Shown: positions 57,721 to 64,000 of the stretch, in pieces | How the letters are laid out: every line of letters starts with the position of its first letter | Position numbering within the stretch: position 1 is the stretch's first letter | Source: a virus | Virus record (IMG/VR): IMGVR_UViG_3300033571_022960 | Coordinates: 62,001 to 126,000 of that record | Length of the DNA stretch: 64,000 bases | Reading direction: 5' to 3' (one strand) | Translations under genes and position numbers: made by a program | The notes under the pieces: generated by a model | Told to the model about the DNA's origin: nothing | The model's database searches: none | The model's input: the letters and a program-made list of their open reading frames with translations, nothing else

Positions 57721-57960
57721 TGGTTGATTGGGTGAACTCAAACCCTTGTACTTCGGAAGAATTTCACCACCACTTTAGTTCCGTTTAACAGTTAATACTG
57801 CACGGATTGGTTAAATTTCCCACACCTTAAAATTGGCGGGGTTAAGTATCCAGATGATTGTTAGGTTGTTTACCATCTGGACCGAGCACCTGAACCTTTT
57901 GCGTGTTTACCTAACAACGTTAGTCAAGGTTCGGTTTGATACGGTCTCACATTTTTTGCG
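57721..57960. ncRNA. Region of dense potential RNA structure
   Basis: No gene. Clearly more GC-rich than the genome, with several exact pairings: GGTGAA/TTCACC, CAGT-TAAT-ACTG, TCCAGATG/CATCTGGA, TTGTTAGGT/ACCTAACAA, GAACCTT/AAGGTTC and CGGTC/GACCG. It follows a terminator. It could be one or two structured RNAs on either strand. No tRNA signature (TTC-R-A loop) is present. Confidence 0.4.
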
Positions 57961-58283
57961 ACCGATTAGTTTAATTAAATTCTTTTCATAGTTTTTAGGG
58001 TTTGGATTGTTAAAAAAAACGTTAATCATTTAATGGAATACAAAGATAAACAATTTTTTCGGTATTTCTAATGCAATTTTCTTTATACCCCCCCCTAAAA
58101 TCAGTTTTTCTCTTTGGATACCCCCTGGGGATACCATGCAAAACTGAAATATTGATTTAAACCATATTTTAAAGAACTTTTATATTAAAGTGATATATTC
58201 ACCTTATTTTAACAAAATCTCTTAAAATAACCCCATTTCTGATTGAAATTTGATTATTCCCATACCCCCTTACCATTCGGAGG
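57961..58283. other. Intergenic, no gene seen
   Basis: About 320 bp with C-runs (CCCCCCCC near 58088) and GGATACCCC repeats (58117-58134). Nothing else recognised. Confidence 0.4.
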
Positions 58284-58487
58284 TTATTTGGATAATAATT
58301 TACTTAACATTACTGGTAATAATATTAAATAACCTAATGCAGAACCCAAAATTGTACCATAAATTTCAACTGAAACAAATAATGGTAACATTAGAATAAT
58401 CCAAATCAAGAAACCAAAAATAGGTTTTTCTTGATTAAGTCTATAATACCAAGACCAAAATCTTTTTTGTAGTTCAATTATTTTCAT
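58284..58487 (-). CDS. Small membrane protein
   Basis: 67 aa with two hydrophobic segments (FGFLIWIILMLPLFVSVEI, LGSALGYLILLPVMLSKLL) after a basic start (QKRFWSWYYRLNQEK). Overlaps the upstream gene by 14 bp. Unknown. Confidence 0.55.
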   Translation of the reverse strand: MKIIELQKRFWSWYYRLNQEKPIFGFLIWIILMLPLFVSVEIYGTILGSALGYLILLPVMLSKLLSK

Positions 58488-58665
58488 AAAACAAATTTAC
58501 AAAAAAAGAAATTAAAAATATAATGCAAAATACATTAACCCCCAGATTTATCCACATATTATTTTCCATTGATGAAATTATTATGTATAATACACCATGA
58601 TAAAGTGAATCCAATTCCTTTACACCAAAGGATTGTTTATTCAACCAATGAAGAAAATGAATCAT
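58474..58665 (-). CDS. Small membrane protein
   Basis: 63 aa from ATG 58665 (MIHFLHWLNKQSFGVKELD), with hydrophobic VLYIIISSM and VNVFCIIFLISFFVNLF. The longer frame to 58728 would need a TTG start. The ATG lies inside the end of the 58741 frame. Confidence 0.5.
   Translation of the reverse strand: MIHFLHWLNKQSFGVKELDSLYHGVLYIIISSMENNMWINLGVNVFCIIFLISFFVNLFYENN
58548..58556 (+). other. Single DnaA box
   Basis: Exact TTATCCACA, the third perfect copy within 5 kb; here inside a small gene, without an inverted partner. Confidence 0.35.
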
Positions 58666-58741
58666 TTCTTTCTTTAATAAAGATTTTATAGAATAACCAT
58701 TGAATAAATAAAAACCCTGATACTGCAATTATTGGTGTCAT
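58637..58741 (-). CDS. Small membrane peptide
   Basis: 34 aa starting MTPIIAVSGFLFIQWLFYK, one membrane segment. An exact TATCTTTG lies 4 nt before the ATG, the leaderless geometry seen at six plus-strand genes. Confidence 0.4.
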   Translation of the reverse strand: MTPIIAVSGFLFIQWLFYKIFIKERNDSFSSLVE

Positions 58742-58745
58742 ACAA

Positions 58746-58753
58746 CAAAGATA
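58746..58753 (-). promoter_or_regulatory. -7 box of a leaderless promoter
   Basis: Minus-strand TATCTTTG, 4 nt before ATG 58741. No TTTG at the expected -33 position, so confidence is lower. Confidence 0.4.
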
Positions 58754-58779
58754 ATAAAAAATTTCCTTAACTTTTTGGC

Positions 58780-59406
58780 AATAAAAATTCCACCAAAATA
58801 CTCACAATTTTTTTTGAGCATAGTGGTAGTTCCGATAACTTGACGTAGAATGTAGTATTTTCAATGGTTTCAGACGATTTGTTTCGATTTTGACCAAGAA
58901 CACCATCCGATGTATGCAATCTTAAAAGTTCTGGGAACTTAAAAATCTACTTTAGAATTATCTTACTTTCCAAAGGAATTGTTTTAATCGGTATTCTTAA
59001 CCGTTAGAGTTATTATGTTTATGCAAAACTCTTAAAACCATAACCAAACCCCTTATTTGGATTTTCCTTTTACAATGAAGGATAACATTGATTTTATTAG
59101 TGTTACAGTAAAAATCAAAATCTGCACTGAACCTTATAATTCAGATTAACCTTATTTTTCGGGAGGTTTCTTAACCTAAGTGTGTTCGTAATTAACCCAA
59201 TAAAACACACAACAAAGGGATAAGATTCAAAGTGTTCTTTTAGTTCTTATGGACATCCGTTGGAATTTATTAGACCTTTTCTTTACGGTAAATAATTTGT
59301 CAAATCTCCCCCAACAATAAATAAACATATCACCTGATACTCGTTTTTTTATCTTATAAGGAATAAGATTCAAAATATAAATATATTCATTTTGCATTTT
59401 TTTATT
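58780..59406. other. Long intergenic region without clear genes
   Basis: About 620 bp. No convincing open frame on either strand. Local GC-richer patches (GGTTTCTTAACCTAAGTG, GACATCCGTTGGAAT) suggest RNA structure but no exact long stem was found by eye. Confidence 0.35.
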
Positions 59407-59481
59407 ATGAAAAAAACTGTATTCTTAATTTTTGTGGTTTACTTCTCAATAATGGTTTTAATATTTGAATCTTTGAAGTAG
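59407..59481 (+). CDS. Possible 24-residue membrane peptide
   Basis: MKKTVFLIFVVYFSIMVLI then FESLK. Positive start, one hydrophobic segment. Upstream sequence is AT-rich with no exact promoter match. Confidence 0.35.
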   Translation: MKKTVFLIFVVYFSIMVLIFESLK

Positions 59482-59733
59482 ATTGTGCAATACCTGAATT
59501 TTTAACGGAAATGGGGTTAATTTGAATTATTATTGATGTGCAAGGTGTTTATATTAAACATTGATAAAAATGTCCCAGAATTGATTTAAAACAAAAAATC
59601 CCCATATCTTTGAAAATATGAGGATAAATGTAAATGCAGTACTGTGTGTACAGGCACTCTACATTGTTCAAACTAAAATTTTAATCAATCCCCTGTTTAA
59701 CCAACGGTAATTAATTAATGAAATTAAATTGGA
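59482..59733. other. Intergenic, no gene seen
   Basis: About 250 bp. Nothing recognisable except an AT-rich palindrome TTAATTAATTAA-like stretch near 59710. Confidence 0.3.
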
Positions 59734-59800
59734 CTACCCAAAGTCATTCAACTCCAACCTACAACACGTAGTCGTGTTCTGGGTGAAATTCTTTGGGTAG
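59734..59800. ncRNA. Long imperfect hairpin
   Basis: Outer 10-bp perfect stem CTACCCAAAG/CTTTGGGTAG, then TTCA/TGAA, and an apical AACACG-TAGT-CGTGTT. Located just beyond the stop of the 60218 gene, so it could end or stabilise the tRNA operon transcript, although no strong T-run follows on the minus strand. Confidence 0.5.
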
Positions 59801-59807
59801 TGGATTT

Positions 59808-60218
59808 TTATTGATTGATTAATGATGCAATCAACTTTGTTTTTTCTTTAATTGATAATTTTTTGTTTTCCAAAGTTTTTAATGTTGTATGAACTTTATA
59901 TTCATTTTCATCAAATACTTCTGAACCAGATTCTTCAAGATATTGAAGTTTATTTTGCAATTCAGTTCTTGAATCAACAAAGTTTTTTTCCAATTCTAAA
60001 AGTTCTTTTGTTATTTCTTCTTTTGTTTCTGATATTTCTTTTACATTAATAGCATATACACCTGAAAGTATATGACCATTAGAAAACTCAACATCAAAGT
60101 TATTTTTAGTTCTAAAATAAATAATTTTACACTTTTGACCATCATATTTAGGATAATGAAGTCCATTGGAATTTGAAACAAATTTGTAGGTTTGACCTAA
60201 TTTTACTTTTGTTGACAT
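59808..60218 (-). CDS. Hypothetical protein downstream of tRNA genes
   Basis: 136 aa from ATG 60218 (MSTKVKLGQTYKFVSNSNG). N-terminal half is beta-rich, possibly SH3-like (CKIIYFRTKNNFDVEFSNG); C-terminal half is a coiled coil (ELEKNFVDSRTELQNKLQY). The longer frame to 60356 runs through the tRNA and is rejected. It shares the tRNA transcript. Confidence 0.6.
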   Translation of the reverse strand: MSTKVKLGQTYKFVSNSNGLHYPKYDGQKCKIIYFRTKNNFDVEFSNGHILSGVYAINVKEISETKEEITKELLELEKNFVDSRTELQNKLQYLEESGSEVFDENEYKVHTTLKTLENKKLSIKEKTKLIASLINQ

Positions 60219-60241
60219 ATATTTGGTTTTGATTTTCTTAG

Positions 60242-60315
<74 letters not shown>

Positions 60316-60321
60316 ATAAAT

Positions 60322-60433
60322 TGGTACCCCAGAGAAAAAATCGAATTTCTATCCATCTCGTGAAAGATGTGTCCTACATTGTTGTTTCCAACAAAGATGG
60401 TTTTTAAACCAATGCCACTTAGACGACTGGGGC
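60322..60433 (-). tRNA. Unusual tRNA-Glu-like RNA with expanded D-loop (copy A)
   Basis: 112 nt including encoded CCA. Acceptor GCCCCAG/CTGGGGT (G-T at 1-72), D-stem GTC/GAC, T-arm AGAAA-TTCGATT-TTTCT. The D-loop is about 40 nt longer than normal and holds hairpins TGGTT-TAAA-AACCA and TTGTTG-GAAA-CAACAA (a GNRA loop). The anticodon arm reads CATCT-TTCACG-AGATG: Glu-like CTTTCAC, but with a 6-nt (or 4-bp and 8-nt) loop. It lies 6 bp before the fMet tRNA. It may decode Glu, or be a decoy tRNA mimic. Confidence 0.6.
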
Positions 60434-60469
60434 AAGAATTTTGATAGTTTTATCTATCATTTTTTTTTG

Positions 60470-60585
60470 TACCAAAGTGGGAAGTCGAATCCCAACCTAT
60501 CTCGTGAAAGATATGTCCTGTTATAATTACTTTGCAGTAATCAGGGAACATTCCATTCAAGGAACTCCAATTAGACGACTTTGGC
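60470..60585 (-). tRNA. Unusual tRNA-Glu-like RNA with expanded D-loop (copy B)
   Basis: 116 nt. Acceptor GCCAAAG/CTTTGGT, D-stem GTC/GAC, T-arm TGGGA-TTCGACT-TCCCA. The D-loop insertion has ATTACT-GCAA-AGTAAT (again GNRA) and TTCC/GGAA. The anticodon-like arm TATCT-TTCACG-AGATA keeps the loop of copy A while its outer pair changes from C-G to T-A. Stems differ from copy A but stay paired, so the fold is under selection. CCA is not encoded. Confidence 0.6.
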
Positions 60586-60713
60586 AATGTTCATGTATTG
60601 CTACAGAACGAGAGGGTTTGAACCTAAAGAAAAAACAAATGACGTATAATTTAATTGTTTCTAAAGGTTTCAAATATTTTCAAAGAACTTTTTTCTTCAT
60701 CATTTCAACAAAA

Positions 60714-60745
60714 CAAAGATAAGAAATTATTTTCGATTTGTCAAA
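60714..60745 (-). promoter_or_regulatory. Promoter of the tRNA operon
   Basis: Minus strand: TTTG (60742-60745), 20 bp, exact TATCTTTG (60714-60721). Transcription would begin about 60709 and run through both tRNA-like RNAs, tRNA-fMet and the 60218 gene. Confidence 0.75.
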
Positions 60746-60856
60746 TGCAATTTTGATGTTCTTTGAAATTTATTGAAAATTAACCTATTATTCTCAACTT
60801 TTCTTTTTAAATACTTAGTTTTAATACAGGTATGGGTAATTGGTGGTCTATGATAG

Positions 60857-60949
60857 TTATGTTGAATAAATCAAGGTCAACAACCCATAATTTTCGGTTT
60901 CAACGTGTAAGATAATAACCTTTTCACGTATTTCAATAAATTTCACCAT
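60857..60949 (-). CDS. Small 30-residue protein
   Basis: Starts MVKFIEIREKVIILHVETE. It lies 22 bp downstream of the start predicted for the perfect promoter at 60977-61008, which is the main support. Confidence 0.4.
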   Translation of the reverse strand: MVKFIEIREKVIILHVETENYGLLTLIYST

Positions 60950-60976
60950 TTAAGGTATCAAAGAACTTCAATAAAA

Positions 60977-61008
60977 CAAAGATAATAATTAAATTTTACT
61001 TTGTCAAA
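60977..61008 (-). promoter_or_regulatory. Bacteroidota-type promoter
   Basis: Minus strand: TTTG (61005-61008), 20 bp, exact TATCTTTG (60977-60984). The surrounding TTGCATTTGACAAA is shared with the tRNA promoter, so the two arose by duplication. Confidence 0.7.
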
Positions 61009-61047
61009 TGCAATTTCAATTTTGCAGTGTATTTGTCAAGTGCAATT

Positions 61048-61082
61048 CGTGTGGAACACGTAAAATTCAGGGTGAAACCCTG
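61048..61082. other. Two tandem small hairpins
   Basis: CGTGT-GGA-ACACG followed by CAGGG-TGAAA-CCCTG. They lie between a promoter and the end of the 61817 gene. Possible terminator or RNA element. Another weak hairpin with T-run (GGGT/ACCC, 61141-61160) is close. Confidence 0.4.
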
Positions 61083-61265
61083 CATAAAAAAAATTCACAA
61101 TTTTTGCACTTTTTCAAAATCGAGATATTTATATAGAATGGGGTGTAATGTACCCTTTTTCCAGCTTTCCTCAAGAATCCAAATCAAAATTCAGGGGCTA
61201 AACCCAAACCTTTCATTGTCTTTCAGACCAATGCAAGGGTTTGATAAAAAGGATTAAATAATGGA

Positions 61266-61817
61266 TTATAAACAATCAGAAAGAAATTTACCAATATAAT
61301 TTTGTTTAATCAAATCATCACATTCAATATATAATCCATTTGTTTCCCATTTTTCCAAATCATTCTTTGAATAGTTAATTGGGAAATAATCACAACTTGC
61401 CTTTGATTCCTCAATTAACCAAACACATTTTTTACCTTTTTCAATTTGAACCGTATGCAATTCACATGCCTTCATTAGTACTGTTTCCCCAGTAATATGT
61501 TTTTTGTTTGAAATCATTTTTAAACCTTGTTCCCCCAAATATTCAAACCCACCTTTACCATTCAAAATATGACTATTCCAAAGAAATTTCTTAAATACTT
61601 CCCCATCATTATCTAATTCATAAAGTGGATTAAATAATTCACCCTCCAAAACAGTAATTTTTATGTCAACATGATGTGGGTGTATTGCTATTTCAAAAGG
61701 TTTCCACAAATTATGATTATAATCTGCATAAAAAATACGTTTGTATAATCCACTTTCCGAAAAAGATAGTGGAAAGGAATGTAATCCTATACAATGGCAA
61801 TTAATCAAATTTTTCAT
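61266..61817 (-). CDS. Cupin-like protein
   Basis: 183 aa. HCIGLHSFPLSFSESGL near the start and IAIHPHHVDIKITVLEGEL (about 44-62) give an H-x-HH...E-G-x-L pattern like a cupin metal site. A second H in ACELHTVQIEKGKKCVWLI may complete it. Substrate unknown. A TATCTTTG box lies about 80 bp upstream (61899-61906). Confidence 0.5.
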   Translation of the reverse strand: MKNLINCHCIGLHSFPLSFSESGLYKRIFYADYNHNLWKPFEIAIHPHHVDIKITVLEGELFNPLYELDNDGEVFKKFLWNSHILNGKGGFEYLGEQGLKMISNKKHITGETVLMKACELHTVQIEKGKKCVWLIEESKASCDYFPINYSKNDLEKWETNGLYIECDDLIKQNYIGKFLSDCL

Positions 61818-61967
61818 TTTATATTGTTTTCATTTCCCAAATTCATCCTATGATTTTTTTGTAAATCTGTCGGTATTACCAAAGGTTTTTTGATTTAACA
61901 AAGATAATGAAAATTTTTATTAATTTTATGGGCAACTTATTCCTTAATTCTATAAACCCCTTCAACC

Positions 61968-62882
61968 TTATAGTTTTGAATATTTTTTTATTGAATTTTT
62001 AATATCAATTGCTGCAGATTCCAAAGATTCCCTTGAAATATCTTTTATATACGTTGATGTGTAATATTGGTGCTCATTGGAAAATTCTGGATGAAATTTT
62101 AAAATAACCCCATAATTAAACCCATTAACCATATTACCCCAATAAGAGTTATCAACATATAACAATCCCCTTGAACATTTGAGTGGTGAATTAAAACACC
62201 AACCATCAATTATCACACCACATTTTGATTTGAACGGCAAAAGATGTTTAAATATATCCCTTTGATAACCTTTTATGAATTCCAATTCATTTGAATTAAC
62301 CCTTCGCAAATCCAATTTCAAAATATGTTCAATATCATCTTGAGAAACGTTATTATATATTGATTTGAATTTGTAGTTGTTTCTGAATTCAAAATCATCA
62401 ATTTCCTTTTTGGTATAAGGTTTTTCATGTTCCGAAATAAACAAATATAAATAATTTTGGGTTGGTTGCGAGGAATAAAAACCATACCCCTTTTTATATA
62501 ATCTTACATAATAATAACCATCTTTTAGGGGTTCAGGTTTTTTGCACCAATCATCATAACTTCCCTTAAACCTTAAATGATTAATTCCATCATATTCGGC
62601 AATCCCATCCTTAACCTCAACCACTACACTTTTATAATATTTACAACCTTGTGATATATATGTTGAGAATCTTTTAAAGGAATCCTGATAATCCAAAACT
62701 TCCTTATAATTTCCCCAATCAATTTTTATATCGGGTGATTTGGCAAAAACAATTTTTTCGCCATTTGCCAGAATTTTATTTATTTTTTGGTGTGATATTC
62801 TTTCATCACCAAAAAAAACATAATGCTCTGATACCCTTGTTATTTCCTTGTTTTGTATCGAATCCCCAATACTATAAATCAT
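61968..62882 (-). CDS. Hypothetical protein
   Basis: 304 aa starting MIYSIGDSIQNKEITRVSE. Contains aromatic-rich stretches (DGYYYVRLYKKGYGFYSSQ) and a CGVIIDGWCFNSPLKCSRG segment. No family recognised. It starts 3 bp after the upstream gene. Confidence 0.6.
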   Translation of the reverse strand: MIYSIGDSIQNKEITRVSEHYVFFGDERISHQKINKILANGEKIVFAKSPDIKIDWGNYKEVLDYQDSFKRFSTYISQGCKYYKSVVVEVKDGIAEYDGINHLRFKGSYDDWCKKPEPLKDGYYYVRLYKKGYGFYSSQPTQNYLYLFISEHEKPYTKKEIDDFEFRNNYKFKSIYNNVSQDDIEHILKLDLRRVNSNELEFIKGYQRDIFKHLLPFKSKCGVIIDGWCFNSPLKCSRGLLYVDNSYWGNMVNGFNYGVILKFHPEFSNEHQYYTSTYIKDISRESLESAAIDIKNSIKKYSKL

Positions 62883-62885
62883 TTT

Positions 62886-63482
62886 TCAAAAATTTAAAAA
62901 TCGTTTTTTTAAAATTATCATATCATCATCATATAATTTCACAAATATATCTTGTGGTAACAACACCTTCAAATATAAGGTATAATGGTCATCCTTTTCC
63001 TTATTTTGATTGTAATGTGGTATTTCCATAACTTCGGATTGAATTATATATTCCCTTTTTAATTTATTTAATATTTCTTCACATTCCTTTTTTGTTGTTT
63101 CAATATCCTCATATATTTGGAAAAATACTTCATCAATGATAATAACCGAAGTGAGAGGTTTTCCGTTTGAATCCTCCAATTTTCCATCATAACCACCACC
63201 AATATAAATTAATGATTCAAAATCCGAAAAATTTAATATTTCTTTTATGGTTATTTTATATGGGCATTCCTTAAATACTCTATAATGTTCTGACCAATGG
63301 TTTTGTCTTAAAAAATCTTTGCCTTCATTGTTAATGGGGTATAATTTTTTTTCTTCTTTTGAGAAAAATTGATAGTGCGATAATTTCCCATTTCTTTTTA
63401 TAAATTCACACCAAATACCATTACCATAATCAACCGTTGTGGTTTCTTCTTTGGTTATCTTTGTTTTTGTGGTTATTTTCAT
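62886..63482 (-). CDS. Hypothetical protein
   Basis: 198 aa. Starts MKITTKTKITKEETTTVDY; FESLIYIGGGYDGKLEDSN in the middle and a C-terminal half with VLLPQDIFVKLYDDDMI. Unknown. It lies 6 bp after the HD-domain gene. Confidence 0.55.
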   Translation of the reverse strand: MKITTKTKITKEETTTVDYGNGIWCEFIKRNGKLSHYQFFSKEEKKLYPINNEGKDFLRQNHWSEHYRVFKECPYKITIKEILNFSDFESLIYIGGGYDGKLEDSNGKPLTSVIIIDEVFFQIYEDIETTKKECEEILNKLKREYIIQSEVMEIPHYNQNKEKDDHYTLYLKVLLPQDIFVKLYDDDMIILKKRFLNF

Positions 63483-63488
63483 TGTAGA

Positions 63489-64000
63489 TTAAAATTCAAA
63501 TAATTTCTCCAAATAATCAAACATTTCCTTATATTCATCTGAATAAAGAATTGGTTTAATTTTTTTGTGATATTCTTCCCTATATTTATCAAACATTAAT
63601 GAATTGGTTAATAAGGAATGTTTTACATTCGCAATTAAATCACAAAGTTTAACAAATACCGCAAGATTTAGTGTTTTTAATTCACCATACCATTTTTCAG
63701 ATTTTCTTTCATCTCTGTTTCTTCCTTTATCTTCCGTACAAAGATATATTATCTCTGCAACTGTATCACCATACATTTTTTTAATATCATTATAGGTTAA
63801 TCTACAATCCTCAATTGAATCATGACCGTATATGGCAATTAATACCAAATCACGCAATCTTGTCTTATCAAATGAATTGTCAGGTCTTGCCTTAACATCT
63901 GGAATTAAATGTTTAAATCTTTCGTATTGATGTTCAACCATTTCAAGGTGGAAAGAATATGGAAGATTTCCATATTTTTGATTGCATTCAACATCATGTA
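63489..64000 (-). CDS. HD-domain hydrolase, SpoT/MESH1-like (5' end outside the window)
   Basis: At least 170 aa. The frame stays open to the right edge, reading HDVECNQKYGNLPYSFHLE before the first internal Met at 63941. QKYG-x-x-PY-x-x-HL is the start of RelA/SpoT-type HD domains, and IYGHDSIEDCRLTYNDIKK contains the HD...ED metal and catalytic residues. FVKLCDLIANVKHS matches the later K-x-x-D-x-x-x-N. Such enzymes hydrolyse (p)ppGpp or related nucleotides; the phage substrate is unknown. Confidence 0.7.
   Translation of the reverse strand, partial: HDVECNQKYGNLPYSFHLEMVEHQYERFKHLIPDVKARPDNSFDKTRLRDLVLIAIYGHDSIEDCRLTYNDIKKMYGDTVAEIIYLCTEDKGRNRDERKSEKWYGELKTLNLAVFVKLCDLIANVKHSLLTNSLMFDKYREEYHKKIKPILYSDEYKEMFDYLEKLFEF

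Noticed and set aside
57721-57780. tRNA or tmRNA end suggested by GGGTTTGAGTTCACCC and a near CCA on the minus strand
   Set aside because: The T-loop lacks TTC-R-A and the acceptor partner is too near for a tRNA.
60598-60640. Further tRNA remnant (GGTTCAAACCC with CGTTCTG on the minus strand)
   Set aside because: Only 3 bp of a T-stem form and no matching 5' acceptor strand lies within 120 bp.
60441-60722. 93-aa plus-strand frame over the tRNA-like RNAs
   Set aside because: It runs antisense through conserved tRNA stems and has no promoter.

Overview
The window is a piece of a large, strongly AT-rich genome of a T4-like (contractile-tailed) phage that very probably infects a member of the Bacteroidota, most likely a flavobacterium. 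T4-type virion genes are recognisable: tail tube gp19 (12575-13078), major capsid protein gp23 (18519-20240), scaffold core gp22 (20260-21534), prohead protease gp21 (40527-41228), a neck-like protein (35864-36379) and a tail fibre (41580-44300). The host assignment rests on many promoters of Bacteroidota type (TTTG at -33, about 20 bp, TAnnTTTG at -7), on the lack of Shine-Dalgarno sequences, and on the tail-fibre C-terminus.

Layout. 0-7.4 kb: nucleotide metabolism (nrdB end, nrdA, thyA), a metallophosphoesterase, a stand-alone AlaRS-like core and a truncated adenine methylase. 7.6-24 kb: virion genes on both strands mixed with clusters of small unknown genes, a Mom-like DNA-modification protein, P-loop proteins and a zinc-finger protein. 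24-40 kb: mostly plus-strand early-type genes, including an HExxH protein, dNMP kinase, mini ArgRS, YqeY-like protein, CYTH protein, amidase, two tandem M20-type zinc peptidases and GMP reductase. 40-49.6 kb: protease, tail fibre, glycosyltransferase and several large late proteins. 49.6-51.7 kb: a row of small paralogues plus a PPP-type phosphatase. 52-64 kb: minus-strand small genes, and between 57.2 and 61.3 kb a gene-poor, more GC-rich stretch with structured RNAs, an initiator tRNA and two odd tRNA-like RNAs.

The most striking feature is a family of about 16 small proteins spread over the window. They share only an N-terminal block (M-x-L-x-K-T-L-x-N-L-K-K-S-K-x-x-F-F-N, then N-x-D-L) followed by highly variable bodies. 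They occur singly or in overlapping tandem arrays on both strands, and one two-gene cassette is duplicated in inverted orientation with a 69-bp exact repeat. A second shared N-terminal block (I-T-E-R-Q-L...(L/V)-x-E) marks several late proteins and resembles a capsid-targeting propeptide.

Two regulatory classes can be read from the sequence. Early-type genes have a Bacteroidota promoter whose -7 box ends exactly 4 nt before the ATG at seven sites, which predicts leaderless mRNAs. Many virion genes have instead an ATATTTAT box a short distance upstream. Minus-strand genes at 53-57 kb share an extra CTTAACAATT-type element next to the -33 box. Most functional assignments below are from remembered family motifs, not database searches.
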